Source of the DNA: Dicaeum eximium
Lineage: Eukaryota; Chordata; Aves; Passeriformes; Dicaeidae
Assembly (NCBI GenBank): GCA_013396995.1
Contig: VWZP01007456.1
Span: 1,306,431-1,370,430, forward strand
DNA: 64,000 nt
Reading direction: 5' to 3'
Part shown: positions 12,131 through 25,835 of the stretch, piece by piece
How positions within the stretch are numbered: the stretch's first letter is position 1
How the letters are laid out: every line of letters starts with the position of its first letter
The notes under the pieces: model-generated
The model's input: the letters and a program-made list of their open reading frames with translations, nothing else
Told to the model about the DNA's origin: nothing
Databases searched by the model: none
Program-made: the position numbers and the translations under genes

Positions 12131-14978
12131 TCCTCCCTTTATCACGTGTATAATCCATTTTCAGAACCTGGTAAATGCAGCAGCAGATTTTCTACTGCCC
12201 ATAACTACAATCAACAACAAAGCTGATTATTGATTATTAAGACTGTATTTTGGTTTGGCAGCTGTACCATTTTGAAATATTATATGTTCATGTAAATCTT
12301 AGTCAAATATACATTCTGAAAAGATTAAACAGAAGCTATTGCATTTGGATTTTTACACTGGAAATTAATTTTCTTAAAGGGTTTTCACAGGCTCTTGCCT
12401 GGTATAAATTTCCAGCTTTGATCTTGCCAAAAAACATATCATGTTTTATTTCAGGTACAGTGGGAGTGAAATCCCCAACAAAGTGCAGTCAGTGTAAGGA
12501 AAGATTAAAAAAGGGGTAGATGAGGAGGCACTTTTTTTAAAAGTTATGTAAGGCTTGTTCCGTGGATTTATCTTTTTTAATATGATACAATCCTGATAGC
12601 CCTGGGAAGCGGAATTCTCCCCAGATCACCTGCACATTATGCAGTTGCTTCACTGACTTCAGGGTGCTGCTTACTCATCCAAAGGCCTTGTGTATTTAGA
12701 GGGAGAATGTGGATTATGGTAATTTCATCCAGGGTATGTGAAAATAATTGCAAGCAGTGCTGGTGGGCAAATGTCCATTGCTAACTGAGTCCTTTGGCTT
12801 TTTCCACCTTGGCAATGAACGGAAGGTCACCAGTTGCAGATCCATCCATCTATCCATCCTCAGATGGACAAGAGTGTTTGAAACAGAAATAACGGAGCTT
12901 AAAAAAGGCAGAGGAGAAGGTCAGAGGGTTATAAAGGTACTGAGGGCTTCCCAGGCCAGGCCTGATCCTCAGAAGCACCTGGATGTTTGTGCTGTGGGCA
13001 CGGGAAAGGAGGGGGTGCTACTGAAAATAGAGCGAGTCTCCTGCATTTGAGATGACCAAAAGTTTTCCTCTTTTACTGCTGTCCTTGCAGACTACAGGAG
13101 ACCTGTCAGGGACGCCCTGCATGAAGTTGCCTTCCAGAGTTCCTGATGCTTGTTCAGGAAAAGTTCTGAAGTACTTCAGGGTCTTCTGTTCTGTTGACTT
13201 TGGGCATCCCATGACCGCTGAGGAGGCGAAAAGTTTTGCAGTCATTCGTGTGCAGACAGGTGTGCCTGTTCTCTTGAAAGTGCCTTGCTCTGGAGATTAT
13301 TTACACCTCTTACAAAAGTGGAACCTGAACTTCCTTCTTACAATACCAGTCCACCAGCAGACACTCATGTGAGAGCTATATTTATGGCAAGTTTTGCTCC
13401 TTTTTTTGTTCCATCTGCAAACTGTATACATTTCTTTTACTTACCCATAGAGATATGTAACACTCTCCATCCTAAAACATCTTATTTTTGAGCTTTTGGG
13501 TGTGTTCTCCAGGCATATAATATGATTTGTTTACTTACAAGTAGAAGAACACAGAGTGTGATTTGCCACGGCATTGTCTCCCAAGGAGTACAACATTACT
13601 TAGAGAAAAACCTTAGGTAAGATTTTAAGAATCAAATTTAATCATTAACAGGCTTTTTACTGAGGACCTTTTTCCACATGAGTGGTCTTCCCCTTAGGAT
13701 CTTAGGCTATAAAAGAGGAAGGACCCTTCTGTTTATTAAGCCTAGGTCCCTGCTTTATTGTGCAAACTTGCCACAGAATACCATGCCCAAAATTTAATCA
13801 AATAGTGCTTCTCATGCAAATAGCATCGAGTGCAGTTGGAGCACACAGGAATATAGGATGGATCTGAGCCTTAATCTTTCCATGAGTGTTTAACATAACA
13901 AAAGCTAACTGGTTGAGTAAGCTGATGGAGAATCATGTGTTTAGTGAGAAGAGAAGGGAGACAAAGAGCAAAGTCTTCCAGCACATGGTGTGATTCTGCA
14001 CCATTCAGCAGAATAGCTCCTGTTCATGAAGACAGAGTACCTCCTACTTTACAGAGTCAAAAACTGATTCTAAAAGACAGTGCTTATAGTACATGATTGT
14101 ATTACATACAGAATGACTCTTATAGCAAAGGTCTAAAGCAGATTGCTTGAAAATGTATCTTCAAAGTGAAAGTTTATATTTCACTGGAGGAGGGAGCAAT
14201 TATTTTTTCTGAGAGGCATTTCACTGAAAAGCGTGAAATAGGAGTTTCTGATGCAGATAGATTAGTCTTTGAAGAAATCACTCAATGTACTTAGAATTGA
14301 AATTGAACTTTGTGAAGCTCAGGTAGAGAGGTATTTTAGTTAGATCATGATGGTTTCACTTGTATTTTTTTTTTAATATTACATGTTGAGCTATAGGAGC
14401 CAATTCACACTGAATGATACTTATATTGTACAAAACCCAGGTATTTTCTTAGTGCCATGTCTGTTCATTTTAGCAAAATGAAGTGCTTGCTGAGCCTGTA
14501 TTGCCAAATTCATTGAGCCATTATTGAATGCAATGACAGCGAACTTGAGAGGTTTCTCAGTCTGCTGGTTTAGCTCTGTATTTGTGTGTCACTAGAAATT
14601 ATAAACCAGATTGTCCTTTGCAGTAAGGTCACTGACTTTTACTATGTGGGAATGCTCAGCTTGCACAAATATCTCTGCAAGACACTGTGCTGTGCCCTTT
14701 TTCAAAAAGTTTGTTAGCCTGGCCAAAGGGTTTTGCTTCCAGCTCTAAGCTCCCCATGCAGCAGCCAACATGCACCTGCACTGTTCTGCTTTGTGCTGCA
14801 TAAACATGCCTCAAGCACAATTTGAACTGAAAGCTTAACTAAAATAATGATTTTTAAAATCCACATCCTCTTGAGGCCTATATAAGCATATTTAGCTCAA
14901 TTTTAAGTTTTCTTTTGTCACTTTTGGATATGCCTCTTGCTGAAGCAGGCTAAAGCAATGTACAACAGTTTTAAAGCT

Positions 14979-15007
14979 ACACACATACACACCCACACAC
15001 ACACACT
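14979..15007 (+). repeat. (CA)n microsatellite
   Basis: An ACACACATACACACCCACAC-type run of about 29 bp with two interruptions. Confidence 0.85.
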
Positions 15008-18000
15008 CTTTAGGCTTTGCATTTTTTACTTAAAGTGTGTTTTGAAACCAGTTTAGTTAAATTGCTACAATCTTTGTGTTTTGACAGGCAGAGAGATCTT
15101 GGTGCTTTGAAGTTAGCTGGACCTTTGCCAATGTAGTCAGGATTATTTAAGATCTTCATGCTGTGCCAGGGCTTGGAAGAGCGATATAGAGAAAAGTTAC
15201 AGTCTCAAAAGATTATCTGTAAAATGAAAACAGGGTCTGAATGAACATTATCAACAAGAAACTTGTGTCTTTACAGTAATTAAAATCTGTAATAAAAGGG
15301 TGCTCTCATTTTGGAATTCACAAAGTCATTAAACTCCTTCAAGTGCTTCTTCCCTGTGAGCATCTGATAAAAACAGTCCAAACTCCTAAAAGAGAACTGA
15401 AAAATCTAAACCCCAAACCTCATGAAAACCAAAACAGTCAAACTTAATGGGAAAAAAGCATTCCAGAACAAAATAAGCCATCTGCCAGTAAATCATTGAT
15501 CTGGACATGGATAAACCACAGGGCAAGAATAAAATATTCATAGTAATTAGTGGGATAGACAGAATAGAAACCTCTTCTTTGCACTTGCTGTTGTTATGGT
15601 GATTCTTCCTCCAAACACTCTCTCCTCCCCCCACATGACATTGGCTCTCTCCATGGCTTTCCATCTGGCTCTTGCTTTCTTGTTTATCCCAATGAAATTA
15701 GCTTGACTGCTCATTTGTCACCTTGGAGGTGTCTCTGCTGTGAACATGTGCGGTGCGAGGGAGCAGGACAAGCAGATGGTACTTGAGAATAGATAAACAG
15801 ACAGATGCAGTAAAGAGACAGCAAAATTGTTGGTATGAAATAGTGTCTGGAAGATGATGAATTGGGTTTGTGTTTGGTAAGCCACGGCCAAGTCTCGCAT
15901 GCAAAGGAGCATCGTTCCCTTATCCTTGTTTTCTTTTTGGCTGCTGGCACATGCTGTGGGCTCTCCAAATTGTTGAAGCTCCTGGATAAGAAGAATTGGG
16001 GATACTGAGAGTTTCAGAGAGTACACTGAGGTTTAATGTGAATTGCTGGAAAATGTGACACATTTTCTTATCTGCTTCTCCTTAACAAAATTAAAAAACA
16101 CAGCTCCATAAATCTGCGCAGATAATTTCTGGTTTTAATGTATGCTCTTTTCCTAGAAATAGCTCAAATCAGAGTGCCATTTATGATACCTATGGTATCT
16201 TATTTATGTCTAATAAGAGTGTGTACAGGAAAAATTGTAATTTTATCGTGTATTAATTTAAGTACATTAAATGTAGGGTTGGTCTGGATTTACGTCAGGG
16301 ATCAAAATGTCTTCTCCAGAAAGACAAGATGATGAGAGTTATCCTAGAAAACTGGTATTGAATTAAGGACAACAGCAGAGGGACAGCCTAGGTGCAGGCA
16401 GAACAGGGAAATAAGAAGCATCATCTATAATGTGACCTAGTTGGACTTTTCTGATAGGCCCAAACCAATCTTTTGGCCAAATGAGATTTTTAAAGGTAAT
16501 GAATATGACATGCTTATGTGTGTGACACAGGAAAACTGGAGACAAAAGCAGGATAATGTTTACTTTCAGAAATTAGCACTGCATTTGTCTAGTTACTGAG
16601 GTCAAATCTCCGTTTCCTGTTGGATACTAAGGCCCAGCAGCTAACAAACCTTACTCCATGGAGATCTTCCCACAAGGTTGCCAAGCTGCAGCCGTCTAGC
16701 CTTATACACAAAGTGTCACACATACACACAGAGCCTGGATTAATGAAAAGGCAACTCTTTAAAGAGGCTGATGGTGGGAAGGAAGGTCACTTCCAGTCCC
16801 TGTGCACTGCCAGGAGGGAGGGATGGGTTGGAGCTGGAACTGGAATAGATGGAGGGAAAAAGAAAGAAGAGGCAGTGAACTTGAGTAGAACACAAGGGTG
16901 GGGTGAGCCCATAGCTGTGCATCTCAGATAAGGAGCAAAATGAGGATGTGGAAGAAAAAAAGAAGGAAGAAGGNAAACCACTGTGTGTGTTGGTGAGAAA
17001 GAAGATGGATTGTAGGTCTTCCTAAACTACTGGAGAAAAGGTAGGACTGGGGACCAGTTGGTAAAAGTCAGTCTTTTTAGGACTGGCTTACAGAATGGAT
17101 AGTGATAATCCTGGACTGCAAAGGAAGTATTTTCTTTATTCATCACATATGTATGCCCAGTCCCTCTGCATAAATGAAAAAATGCTGTCTAGAATCAGTA
17201 GCTGTCAGTACAGATAAAATATATCAGCAATATTTTTAATTTAAACAGTCATTTCTTGCCTGTGAACATTAGCTTATATCAATATGCTCTGAAAGCTCCA
17301 GGAAGTTCAGGAGTCTCAGAAGCTGATGGAAGACTGTTGCTCATTCACTTCCCATGCTAAAAACCAGAGTGTGTGAGTGCCATTCTCCAGGGCTGGCACA
17401 GCAGTCAGCACAGGGACAAGACCACAGCCAGGATGGAAGCACACTTTTGAAAATGAGAATCTTTGTCTTGGCTTTTTTGCTCTTTGACACTGCCACAGAA
17501 AGTCTGCCTAAAGCCAGGTTGCATCAGCCTCTGCATGTTCTCCAGACCACAGAAGTTTTAGATGGGGGCTTTGTTTTCCATGGGCTAGGAATGCTAATCC
17601 TGTGCACATTTCAAAGCACCATGCGCTCAGGATATAAGTGAAATTCCACATGAATAGTCTCATTTAATCTTCATTTGTCATCTCAGGGATAAGTATATGC
17701 TGCTTCTCTGACCTCTAGTGAGACACAAAAAGTGCAGACTAAAGATAATTGAACAGCAGCTTTTATCCCTGATTTCTTTCCTGTCTTTGTTTCAGATTTC
17801 AGGGAACTAAGGTGAATTTGTCCATATTTGAGCCATACTGGTTTCTGTTTCCCTGGCACAAAATAGATTCCCTGTTGATTTTGTACTGGAGATAAAAGAT
17901 TTTGCTGCAGGAGGCATGCTTGTGCTCATCTCACTTGCAAAATACATCTGGGTTTCATAGAACAAAAATAACTGATGCAGGCAGGAATTGGATAAACTTG

Positions 18001-20378
18001 ATTTAGGGCTGATCTATTGGTTCAGAGACAGCACCTTAGCACCCTGGACACTTTGACCATCAGGTGGGTCATTTTTGGTCTCACATCAGTGTTGTGCAAT
18101 TCCAGCAAGTCTCACTCACATCCTGAGGTATGAGCATATTCAACAAACTGATGCACCTCCATCACCCGAGCTCTAAGGCGTAAGTTACCTCCCATGGTAG
18201 AACAGGATCCACAAAGGAAGGGCAGATCCAGCTTCCCACCAAACCCCCCTGGGAGCTGGGTTAAGTACTGTCCTACTCACCCCCTCTCTGTGCTTCAGAA
18301 TGGAGCACAGCAAGTTCTGTCTCCTTGAGAGGCTCTGCTTTAGACCAGGGCTGGTGTTTTCACTGTGCTCCTGACAACACCCTTGCCAAGGGGAAGAACT
18401 GAAGGGAATCTCCCTCTTCTCTTCGGTTTTGCAGAGAAAATTTGTTTGTGGCAAACATTTGAGGACCAAGTTAAGAGCTGCTGAGCTAAGAGTTTTGGTT
18501 TGCAGACGTATGAGAACAAACCTACCTCTGGGTAACCAGAAAAAGTATGTTTAAAACTCATAGGCTGTAGCTGAATTGTCTGGGATTGTTTGAGATTGTA
18601 TCTGAATGATGGGAGGCCAACTGAATGATGCTTCAGACATCTGGCATGCAAAAGAAAAAAAAAGCAAGCTCAGTAAGTTACATCCAAAGTTTGTTTTAAA
18701 ATGCAAATGTAGTCAAGCTCTCTTGAAATTCCAGTTTGTCCTTTCCTATTAAGGGAGTGGCATATAGAGATGTTTTTCATACATTGCATACACTGTTTTC
18801 CTTTGTAAAACAGAGATTGAAACAGTTAGAAAAAAGGAATCCTCTATACTAAAGGGAATTGCATGTAACACAGCTGCCTAAGTGGGCCTAGTGGCTCACA
18901 AGGAGCAAGTAAGGTCACCCAGCACTCAGGTGGTCCAAGGCACTGGACAGCAAGTGTATCATGTTGGTGCATTCCACTTTATTAGTGAAACAATGGACTT
19001 TTGTCATTTTTTCTTAAGGAAGCACAAGGTCATAGTAAATGGGATGGAAAGGAGCAAAGAAATGTTCAGGAAGAACACTCCTTTGATCACAGTTTGCTGC
19101 AGGGTTTAAAATTATATCCAGGATTTCCAATATTCTGTCAGATCTTCCAGGAGAAAGAGACCTCATATTTTAGAATTAATTTCATATTAATACATAAATA
19201 CATATTTCATACAAATACCCCTGGCTATGGCCAATATGTAAAGTGCACAAAAACCATTTCAGAATGAATTTAGAACCTTAGTCTCCAATAAACCAAAAAT
19301 CAGTATACTTCAATTAAAGAGATATTAACTGATGTTAGCAGCACATGCTAAACTTTTAGGTCAGACACATGATGGAAATATTAGTTACTTCATAAAAACA
19401 GGTAAAGCTTCATCAGGGGAAGGCAGATGAGGTGTTTCCCTTTACCTTACTGAGGATCCTCAAGGACAGTGTAGCATCCTTACCATGGTGTGATGGTCCT
19501 ACTTCTTTATGCCAAACAGAACAAGAAATATTTTCAGTGCAACTAAGGTGAATCTTATTTAATATGTTTTACCCTAGGTAGTATGAAGTAGAGGACCAAC
19601 ATAATTATAAGCATGAGAAATGAAGCTATTTTTTATTAATCCAATTTTAGGAGAAAACAAACCCTTGCAAAACAAAATTCCTTGAGGAATATTGCCTACC
19701 TTGAGGAGTACCAGCTATTCAAATAGCTAATGATTCCACTTTCAAATCAACAACTTTCACTGCAACAGGAAGCACTCCAGGAAACTCATGTCTTATTTTC
19801 CTGCTACTGTGTATCATGCTTGATCCCATACCAGGACATAAATAAATTTACACAGTTAGTTATGCACACACAGATAGTGTGAGGCCAAAGAAAATCCACC
19901 CATCAAAACTTAATCCAAGCTTTTGGTTGTTCTGTCTCTCCCATAAAGGGAATGGTTTATTTCAGTGTCTTTAACCTGGATGAGCATGTGATGAAGCCTA
20001 CAATGGAAGGCCATGTCCTGCGATGATTCTACCCCTCCTGATGTTAAACAGATTGTTCCAGTCTCCTAATTGCTGCAAAACTCAATGGCATTTGGAAAAA
20101 AAAAAAGGTATTTGGTTTAAAATCCTGACATTTAAGATCCTGACATTCCTCAGGTACAAGCTCATTCTTGTACTGGTATGTTACTTTTCCGTAAATTGCA
20201 TGCCAAGTTGGATTTGGTATGCGAGTGTGAAAACCAAGGGGATGTGGATTTCCATGTACTGGGGATAGCAGAGCCACGGGAACAGCCTGTTCCATTTGGG
20301 AACAGCCTAATATCAACTGTCAGGCCCAGGGGTCAGAGTCACATCCTCTTATCATCCACAATTTGCATGTCTTCCTAG

Positions 20379-20724
20379 CCTTTTCATCTTCTGGAGAGAG
20401 AACTGACATCTGGCAATTGCTGGGGAACACGAATTTTGTCGCATCAGATAAGACAGTTTATCTGTTTGCAAGCAGCCAGTCTCTGCAGCACATATGTCAG
20501 CTCTTGAACAGCATCCCAGATCTTATGCATCAGGGCTTGGGAGTCTTCTGTAAGGCCTCTGTGGAATCTGATGAAATGGTGAGGTCTTTACTAGCATTGC
20601 TGAGAGGTGACAGTCTCTCACAAACCATCCCAGAGATTTCAGCTGTTGAACAGCTGCTCACTGTTGTCAGAAAAGGCTTCAAGCTTCACATTTTTTGCTG
20701 GTTGCTGCTTGTTAAATCTTCCAG
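20379..20724 (+). other. Candidate exon of an unrecognised transcript
   Basis: The segment starts after TTTGCATGTCTTCCTAG, a good acceptor, and ends at TCTTCCAG|GTGAGT, a consensus donor. One frame is open across all 346 nt. It reads FSSSGERTDIWQLLGNTNF at the start and SVESDEMVRSLLALLRG, EISAVEQLLTVVRKGFK later, and the in-frame stop is created only by the donor's TGA. The predicted peptide is leucine-rich and probably helical. I do not recognise it, and no partner exon was identified. It could be a lncRNA exon or chance. Confidence 0.3.
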
Positions 20725-22557
20725 GTGAGTTTGTACGGTGGTGGTGCTCTGACAGCTCTCCATGGAACAAGCAGAAAGAACAAAATGGACAATCTTGAGG
20801 CATATGAATATTTTTAGATTGTTTGATCAAGGGCTTACAGCAGCAGTACCTTACTGCACTGCCAAAAGTTAGGAATGGTATATTAAATGAGAAATTACTT
20901 AGTCACAGTCTTTAAATCTGTAGAAGATGATTTTAAGATGACTGCTCTTTTTAATGAATAGGTGTGATGCTAGAGCCTGAAGGTACAGTAAGAATTTAAA
21001 ACCACAACAGTGAGTCCAATATGAGAGAAAAATCTACTTGGGAAAATGAGGAAGGAGGTTTCATTTCTGCCATGCCAAGGGCTTTCTTCTATGCAGAGAG
21101 TGGGAAGCTAGAATGAGGCCAAGGACTGTCTAGTCTTAGTATCTCTGTGTGGAGTGCCCCCACCTCCGGTCTTTGCACTATTACTGCTCAGTGAAACCAC
21201 AATTTTACGGGTTACTGAGGCAGCATTTACTTCTTGGATTTCTTTTCATCCAGTCAGCAGGTAGGAATGAATGTGGGGCCAATTGAGATGAAGGCTAACA
21301 TTAAAGTGTCAGCCAAGTAGACTTGGGTGCAACGAAGTAAGGAAATTTTCTAAGCCCATTTTCACTAAATAAATTTGCTCACTGTCTTTTACAGTTTAGA
21401 AGATTTGCTTGGCAAACACTTAGACATAAGGTAGGAACTAAATTGTTGATAGTGATATCTATTCTTGACCAAATTGGACCCTTATAATTGTTGTTTTGGT
21501 AATCTTCAGAGTAGATTGCTGAAACAGAGCTCTAGATGGAGCTATTCCTGAAGGCTGTGAATGTCACCTGTTACCAGAGAAAATTAACCAAAGAGGAGCT
21601 ATACATTTTTACATGGATTTGGAGAGGAGTAGAGAACTATGCAATAGTAAATCTTTGCTGGTCATCTGATTTCCAGTTGACAGTTTTTAGGTATAATGCT
21701 CTATTAAATTTTTTTTACTCCTAGCTGTCCCAGAGAATATTCATTCCTAATGTAATTTCACCGAAGTACTTGGAGGACTTCATCATTCTAATGCAAGCTG
21801 CATATTTCTTTTCAATGTTTCCTATGCTCTCATCTTCCACTGGATTTGGTACTTGCCAGCCATGCCAATTACTTCTGTCATTTCCAGAGAAATTGGTTTG
21901 AAGAGCAAAGTAAGTCAATTTGAAAGTAGTTTGCACAGCAGTTTGTAACAATAGTATGAGAATACGATAGTCTCTTAAATTGCATGTGTGCCCTTCAGCA
22001 AGAAATGAGATTTTTAAAGCACTCAAAGTAGACAAACCTGAAACCTTGGAAGCACCCAAGATGTGTACAGCTGCAGTCTGATGACTCATTAAAAAATAAT
22101 TAATCATAGACTCAAGTCGAGTAACTTTTTTGCTGAAGAAATTTTTCTTTTTGGTGTATTTATGTTGAAGATTTCTTGGAGCATCTGTAAGTTCTAACTA
22201 CCTAAAGCATAAATGGGATCTTTCAAATTATTAACTTTCAAACTGGATGTATGTACTATATTTATTCAGTTCAATTGGCACCTATATTATTGTGGCTATC
22301 TCTTCACTAGGTGAATCACCAACTTCTATGAACTTTGGATTAAACATAATTTAGAATACATAACTATAAATCTGTTCTGCTAATGACTAATCAGACACTG
22401 TTCAAATATTTGTTTCAAGACTTACAAGATATCTGTCTTGTACAAGAGAAGACACTCAAAAAGTTAAGTTAAAAAAGTGAAAAAATTGTATCACTTTCCT
22501 CTCCCACTTCTTTACCAAGATGTATTTTTGAAAAAGGAAATTAACTTTGAAAAATAC

Positions 22558-22766
22558 TAATCATAGAATCATATAACTGGGAAAAGAACTCTAAGATCAT
22601 TGTGTTGAGCCATTAACCCATCATTGCCAAGTCCACCACTAAACCATGCCCCTAAGTGCCACAACTGCATGTCTTTTAAATGCCTCCAGGATGATGATTT
22701 AATCACTTCCCTGGACAACCTGTTCCAACTCTTTCGGTGAAGAAATTTTTCTGGTCTAAATCTCCA
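22558..22766 (-). mobile_element. CR1 LINE fragment (diverged)
   Basis: The sequence begins AATCATAGAATCATATAACT and continues with the antisense CR1 tail: ACCACTAAACCATG, CACAACTGCATGTCTTTTAA, CTTCCCTGGACAACCTGTTC. It is about 210 bp, in minus orientation and more diverged than the 6.1-kb copy. Confidence 0.9.
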
Positions 22767-25700
22767 CTGAAAGAAGAGACTAAAATAAGCGTGAAATTGG
22801 ATTGGAACTACCTCTGAGACTTTCTCCTGGAAATAAATCTTTACAGGACATTTATGTCTTCAAAGAAAGTTTGCTGGTCCCTCTGAAAGAGTGTATGAAC
22901 TACTTTACTGCATTTTTCAACTGCCTTTGTCCAAGAGATTGTAAGAGTGGAAGAAGGGAATTTTAGGCAGAAGTACACGTTAGTTTAGTCTAGCTTCTTT
23001 CTAAATAGCTAATGGGGAAGGTCAGGCTGTTCTGCAGCTCAGACCAGTGAGTAAACACATCACCTGAAATGAAAGGAGAAGAACTAGCCCAGCTTAACCT
23101 GAGTCATCCAGGCTGCAAACCACACAGAGTGAAACAGAGAGAGAAAGATCCTCCCTCGTTTCTCACAGGGGAGAAGTGCACTGAGCAATCAGTGATGATT
23201 AATAAACATTATTCAGACATGAGGTAGGAAGACAAGTAACTTTCCAAGTAACTCCCTTCACTGCAGAAGCCAAGTGGAAAGCAAGCCAAGTCCTTTAATT
23301 AGGACATGATATCTTGCTCGCTTGTTACCTCATCATCCAGCTGCAACTTCTGACATCCTAGTTTATGAGCTCCCAAGGATGGAGAGCTTTTTTCACAGGA
23401 GGCTGATGCAGTACATACTGCTACAGAACCTGCTCTATAGCTGCCATTGGAAACACTCTTGCTCCACTAAACCCAGCAGGATAACATGGTTCAGAGACAA
23501 ATTTACCCCCAAGAAAATGTATGTATGTATAAAGCTAACAAATTAGCCTGGTTATGTATGATCTTAATAAAGATATAAATTATAATAAAGACAGGATCTG
23601 GAGAAAATTTCTTTTTGTTTTGGTCTGTGTATTAGAGGTGTGAATTGTCACATGAAAAATGTGGGAAAAACCCCCAGGCTCGTGCAGGGTCATGCTTACC
23701 CACAGAGCTAATGAGAAAAAACTATCCAAACAAAAATAAAAATTATTTCTGGAATAGAAAGGTTGTGTACATTGCAGAGTGCACTTCCCTAATCTTTGAG
23801 ACACATTATACATTATTTATTGTCCATGAATAATTTGCTAGAGCAGTCCCTATGCACCTTCTGTTACATAGGCAGCACTGCTGCTGCAAACATTTCACCA
23901 CGTAATGTTCACCCCCTGGGACATTTCCAGAAATGAGCAGGTCCCTGGTCTGTTAGAGAGTTGGGTGATCTTTTTCTTCCTCTTTCAACTCAGTAGAATG
24001 GAGGGAATCCAAAATTATGTTCAATTGAAAATAAATATAGCTGTTCACAATTTTGCTAGTCTTTTGAAGCAATCTCTTTGCTCTGTGTGCCAGTCTGCAA
24101 TTATGCCCCCTCCCTTATCTTTGTTCCAGAGATTCTGCTTTAAATGTTGCATGAGAGAACCTTGACATGTTAAATCATTCTGGCATTCCTGGTCAAAACA
24201 TAAAGACCACCTGTCTTCATTCTGCAGGAAATAAATACATCAAGGAAACATTCTTGTAGCTCTTCACTTCTCATCAAGGTACCTCCTTCTAGGGTTGTAG
24301 TCATCCTTCCTCCATTTCTTCCCTTCTGTGTCTCAAGTCAGGGACTTGGAATTCTCAGGGCTTCTGCATCATTCAGTTACTGACACTTTCCTTGGGAGAT
24401 GAGCTCTATTTGGTTCATCTGGTGTGAGGACTACAAGCTCTCCTAACCCCGTTTCCAACAATTAATAATTTCTTATCCCTCTCGCAGATCCAGGATCACA
24501 GAGCTTCCTAACCTGTATCCAAAATAGAAACAATTCCACCAATGTTTCCATGGCTAGAAAATGGATGACTTATCCATCTGGATTTTATCATTGCAAGTAT
24601 TTCAGAGCTATTCTTACCACACAGTCTTTGAGACAGCTTGCAGGATCAATTTGCTTTTCAATAAAGTCAGATATTCAGCTCTGTTCTGATCAACAGCTAA
24701 TGATAGAGATGTTAAGCTGAGATGATTTACAAAAATACCAATTTGTCCTTTGTGTCTGTTGCCAGATCTCAACACTTCTGCAAGTATCATTTAGTCTGAC
24801 TGATTTAACATGATTTTAGGGCTGGACAGTGCCCCGAAACACTTATGAAACAAGTGACCTCATATAGCCCCTTTTGGGGACAAACTTAAGCTCAACACAT
24901 GGGCTCAGGCTTGAAAAAGGCATCCTGGAAGTGCATGGAGTAGACAACAGGAAGGATCTAGGGTGACTTGCTGCGTCAGAGCCTTTGATAATTGCGCCAC
25001 AGGGAATGCTGCATCTTACTCTTTGTGGTGAATCTGAGAATAGAATCAGAAGAGAGAGACTTGAAGTGAAAATCATGTAGTGACAGGTTTCCTTGTGCAG
25101 AGTCCTGGACCTGAAGAGAATATGGCAGAGGGAGCATGATGACCTTCTTTAGAAGTAGGACTTACAAACATACTGTGTATTATCTTCTACACATGTACTG
25201 CATGCTCGTCTCTTCTGGGAGTACAGCAGAATTTTATTCAGTTCTAGCTGCCTGTCTGTTGGAAAGAGAACCTTAGAAGGTCATACTAGAGTCCATTAAA
25301 AGATGCATCTTCTGTTCTAGCTGTAAAGAGGAAGTTATTAAAAAACATTCTGGGAAAGACTGTTCAGGAAACTCATGGTGTACGGTAATGGGTAATTTTA
25401 AAAAAGTTCCAGAGTAATTCTGAAACCTTGAACTGCAAGGCAGAGGTCAAGACATGGTTAATTAACATCTGTAAGGTGTTGATACCTCTCTGGTGAGCAG
25501 GTCTCCCTTTTCCTCTTATTCTTATAAAGCTCTGAATTGTGTCATTTGAAATGAGTGTAGGCCATATGAATATAGCTATTTTCACTCCAGGTCTTTGCTT
25601 TTAGCTCTTTGGTAAGTTATGAATTCCCCATATGATGTGGATACCAAGGAAGAGATCTCATGTCAGCACTATAAAGACACCTGGTCCATAGAAAGTGTAG

Positions 25701-25780
25701 AAACAGTGCTACATTTAAAATGTCCCAAAGCAAACTATCCCATCTCTACTGAAAGTGTTACCCTTCAAACAGAGGGTTTG

Positions 25781-25835
25781 ACAACAACAGTTGTTGTTGT
25801 TGTTGCTGGTTTTGGTGGTTGTTGTTGTTGTTGGT
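25781..25835 (+). repeat. (AAC)n/(GTT)n simple repeat with inverted arm
   Basis: ACAACAACAG is followed directly by (TTG)n, then CTGGTTTTGGTGG and a second (TTG)n block. The AAC and GTT parts are complementary and can fold back. Confidence 0.9.

Larger units (their letters stand above)
9994..22557. other. Intergenic, candidate exon at 20.4 kb only
   Basis: 12.5 kb with no recognised gene. Contents: a T-rich repeat (12.1 kb), a CA repeat (15.0 kb), an ambiguous base (16974), a possible conserved non-coding block (11520-11780) and the candidate exon 20379-20724. A small frame starting near 17454 begins MRIFVLAFLLF, resembling a signal peptide, but has no other support. Confidence 0.5.

Noticed and set aside
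17454..17641. Small frame with signal-peptide-like start MRIFVLAFLLF
   Set aside because: Only about 60 codons, no homology, and hydrophobic runs of this kind are common in T-rich DNA.
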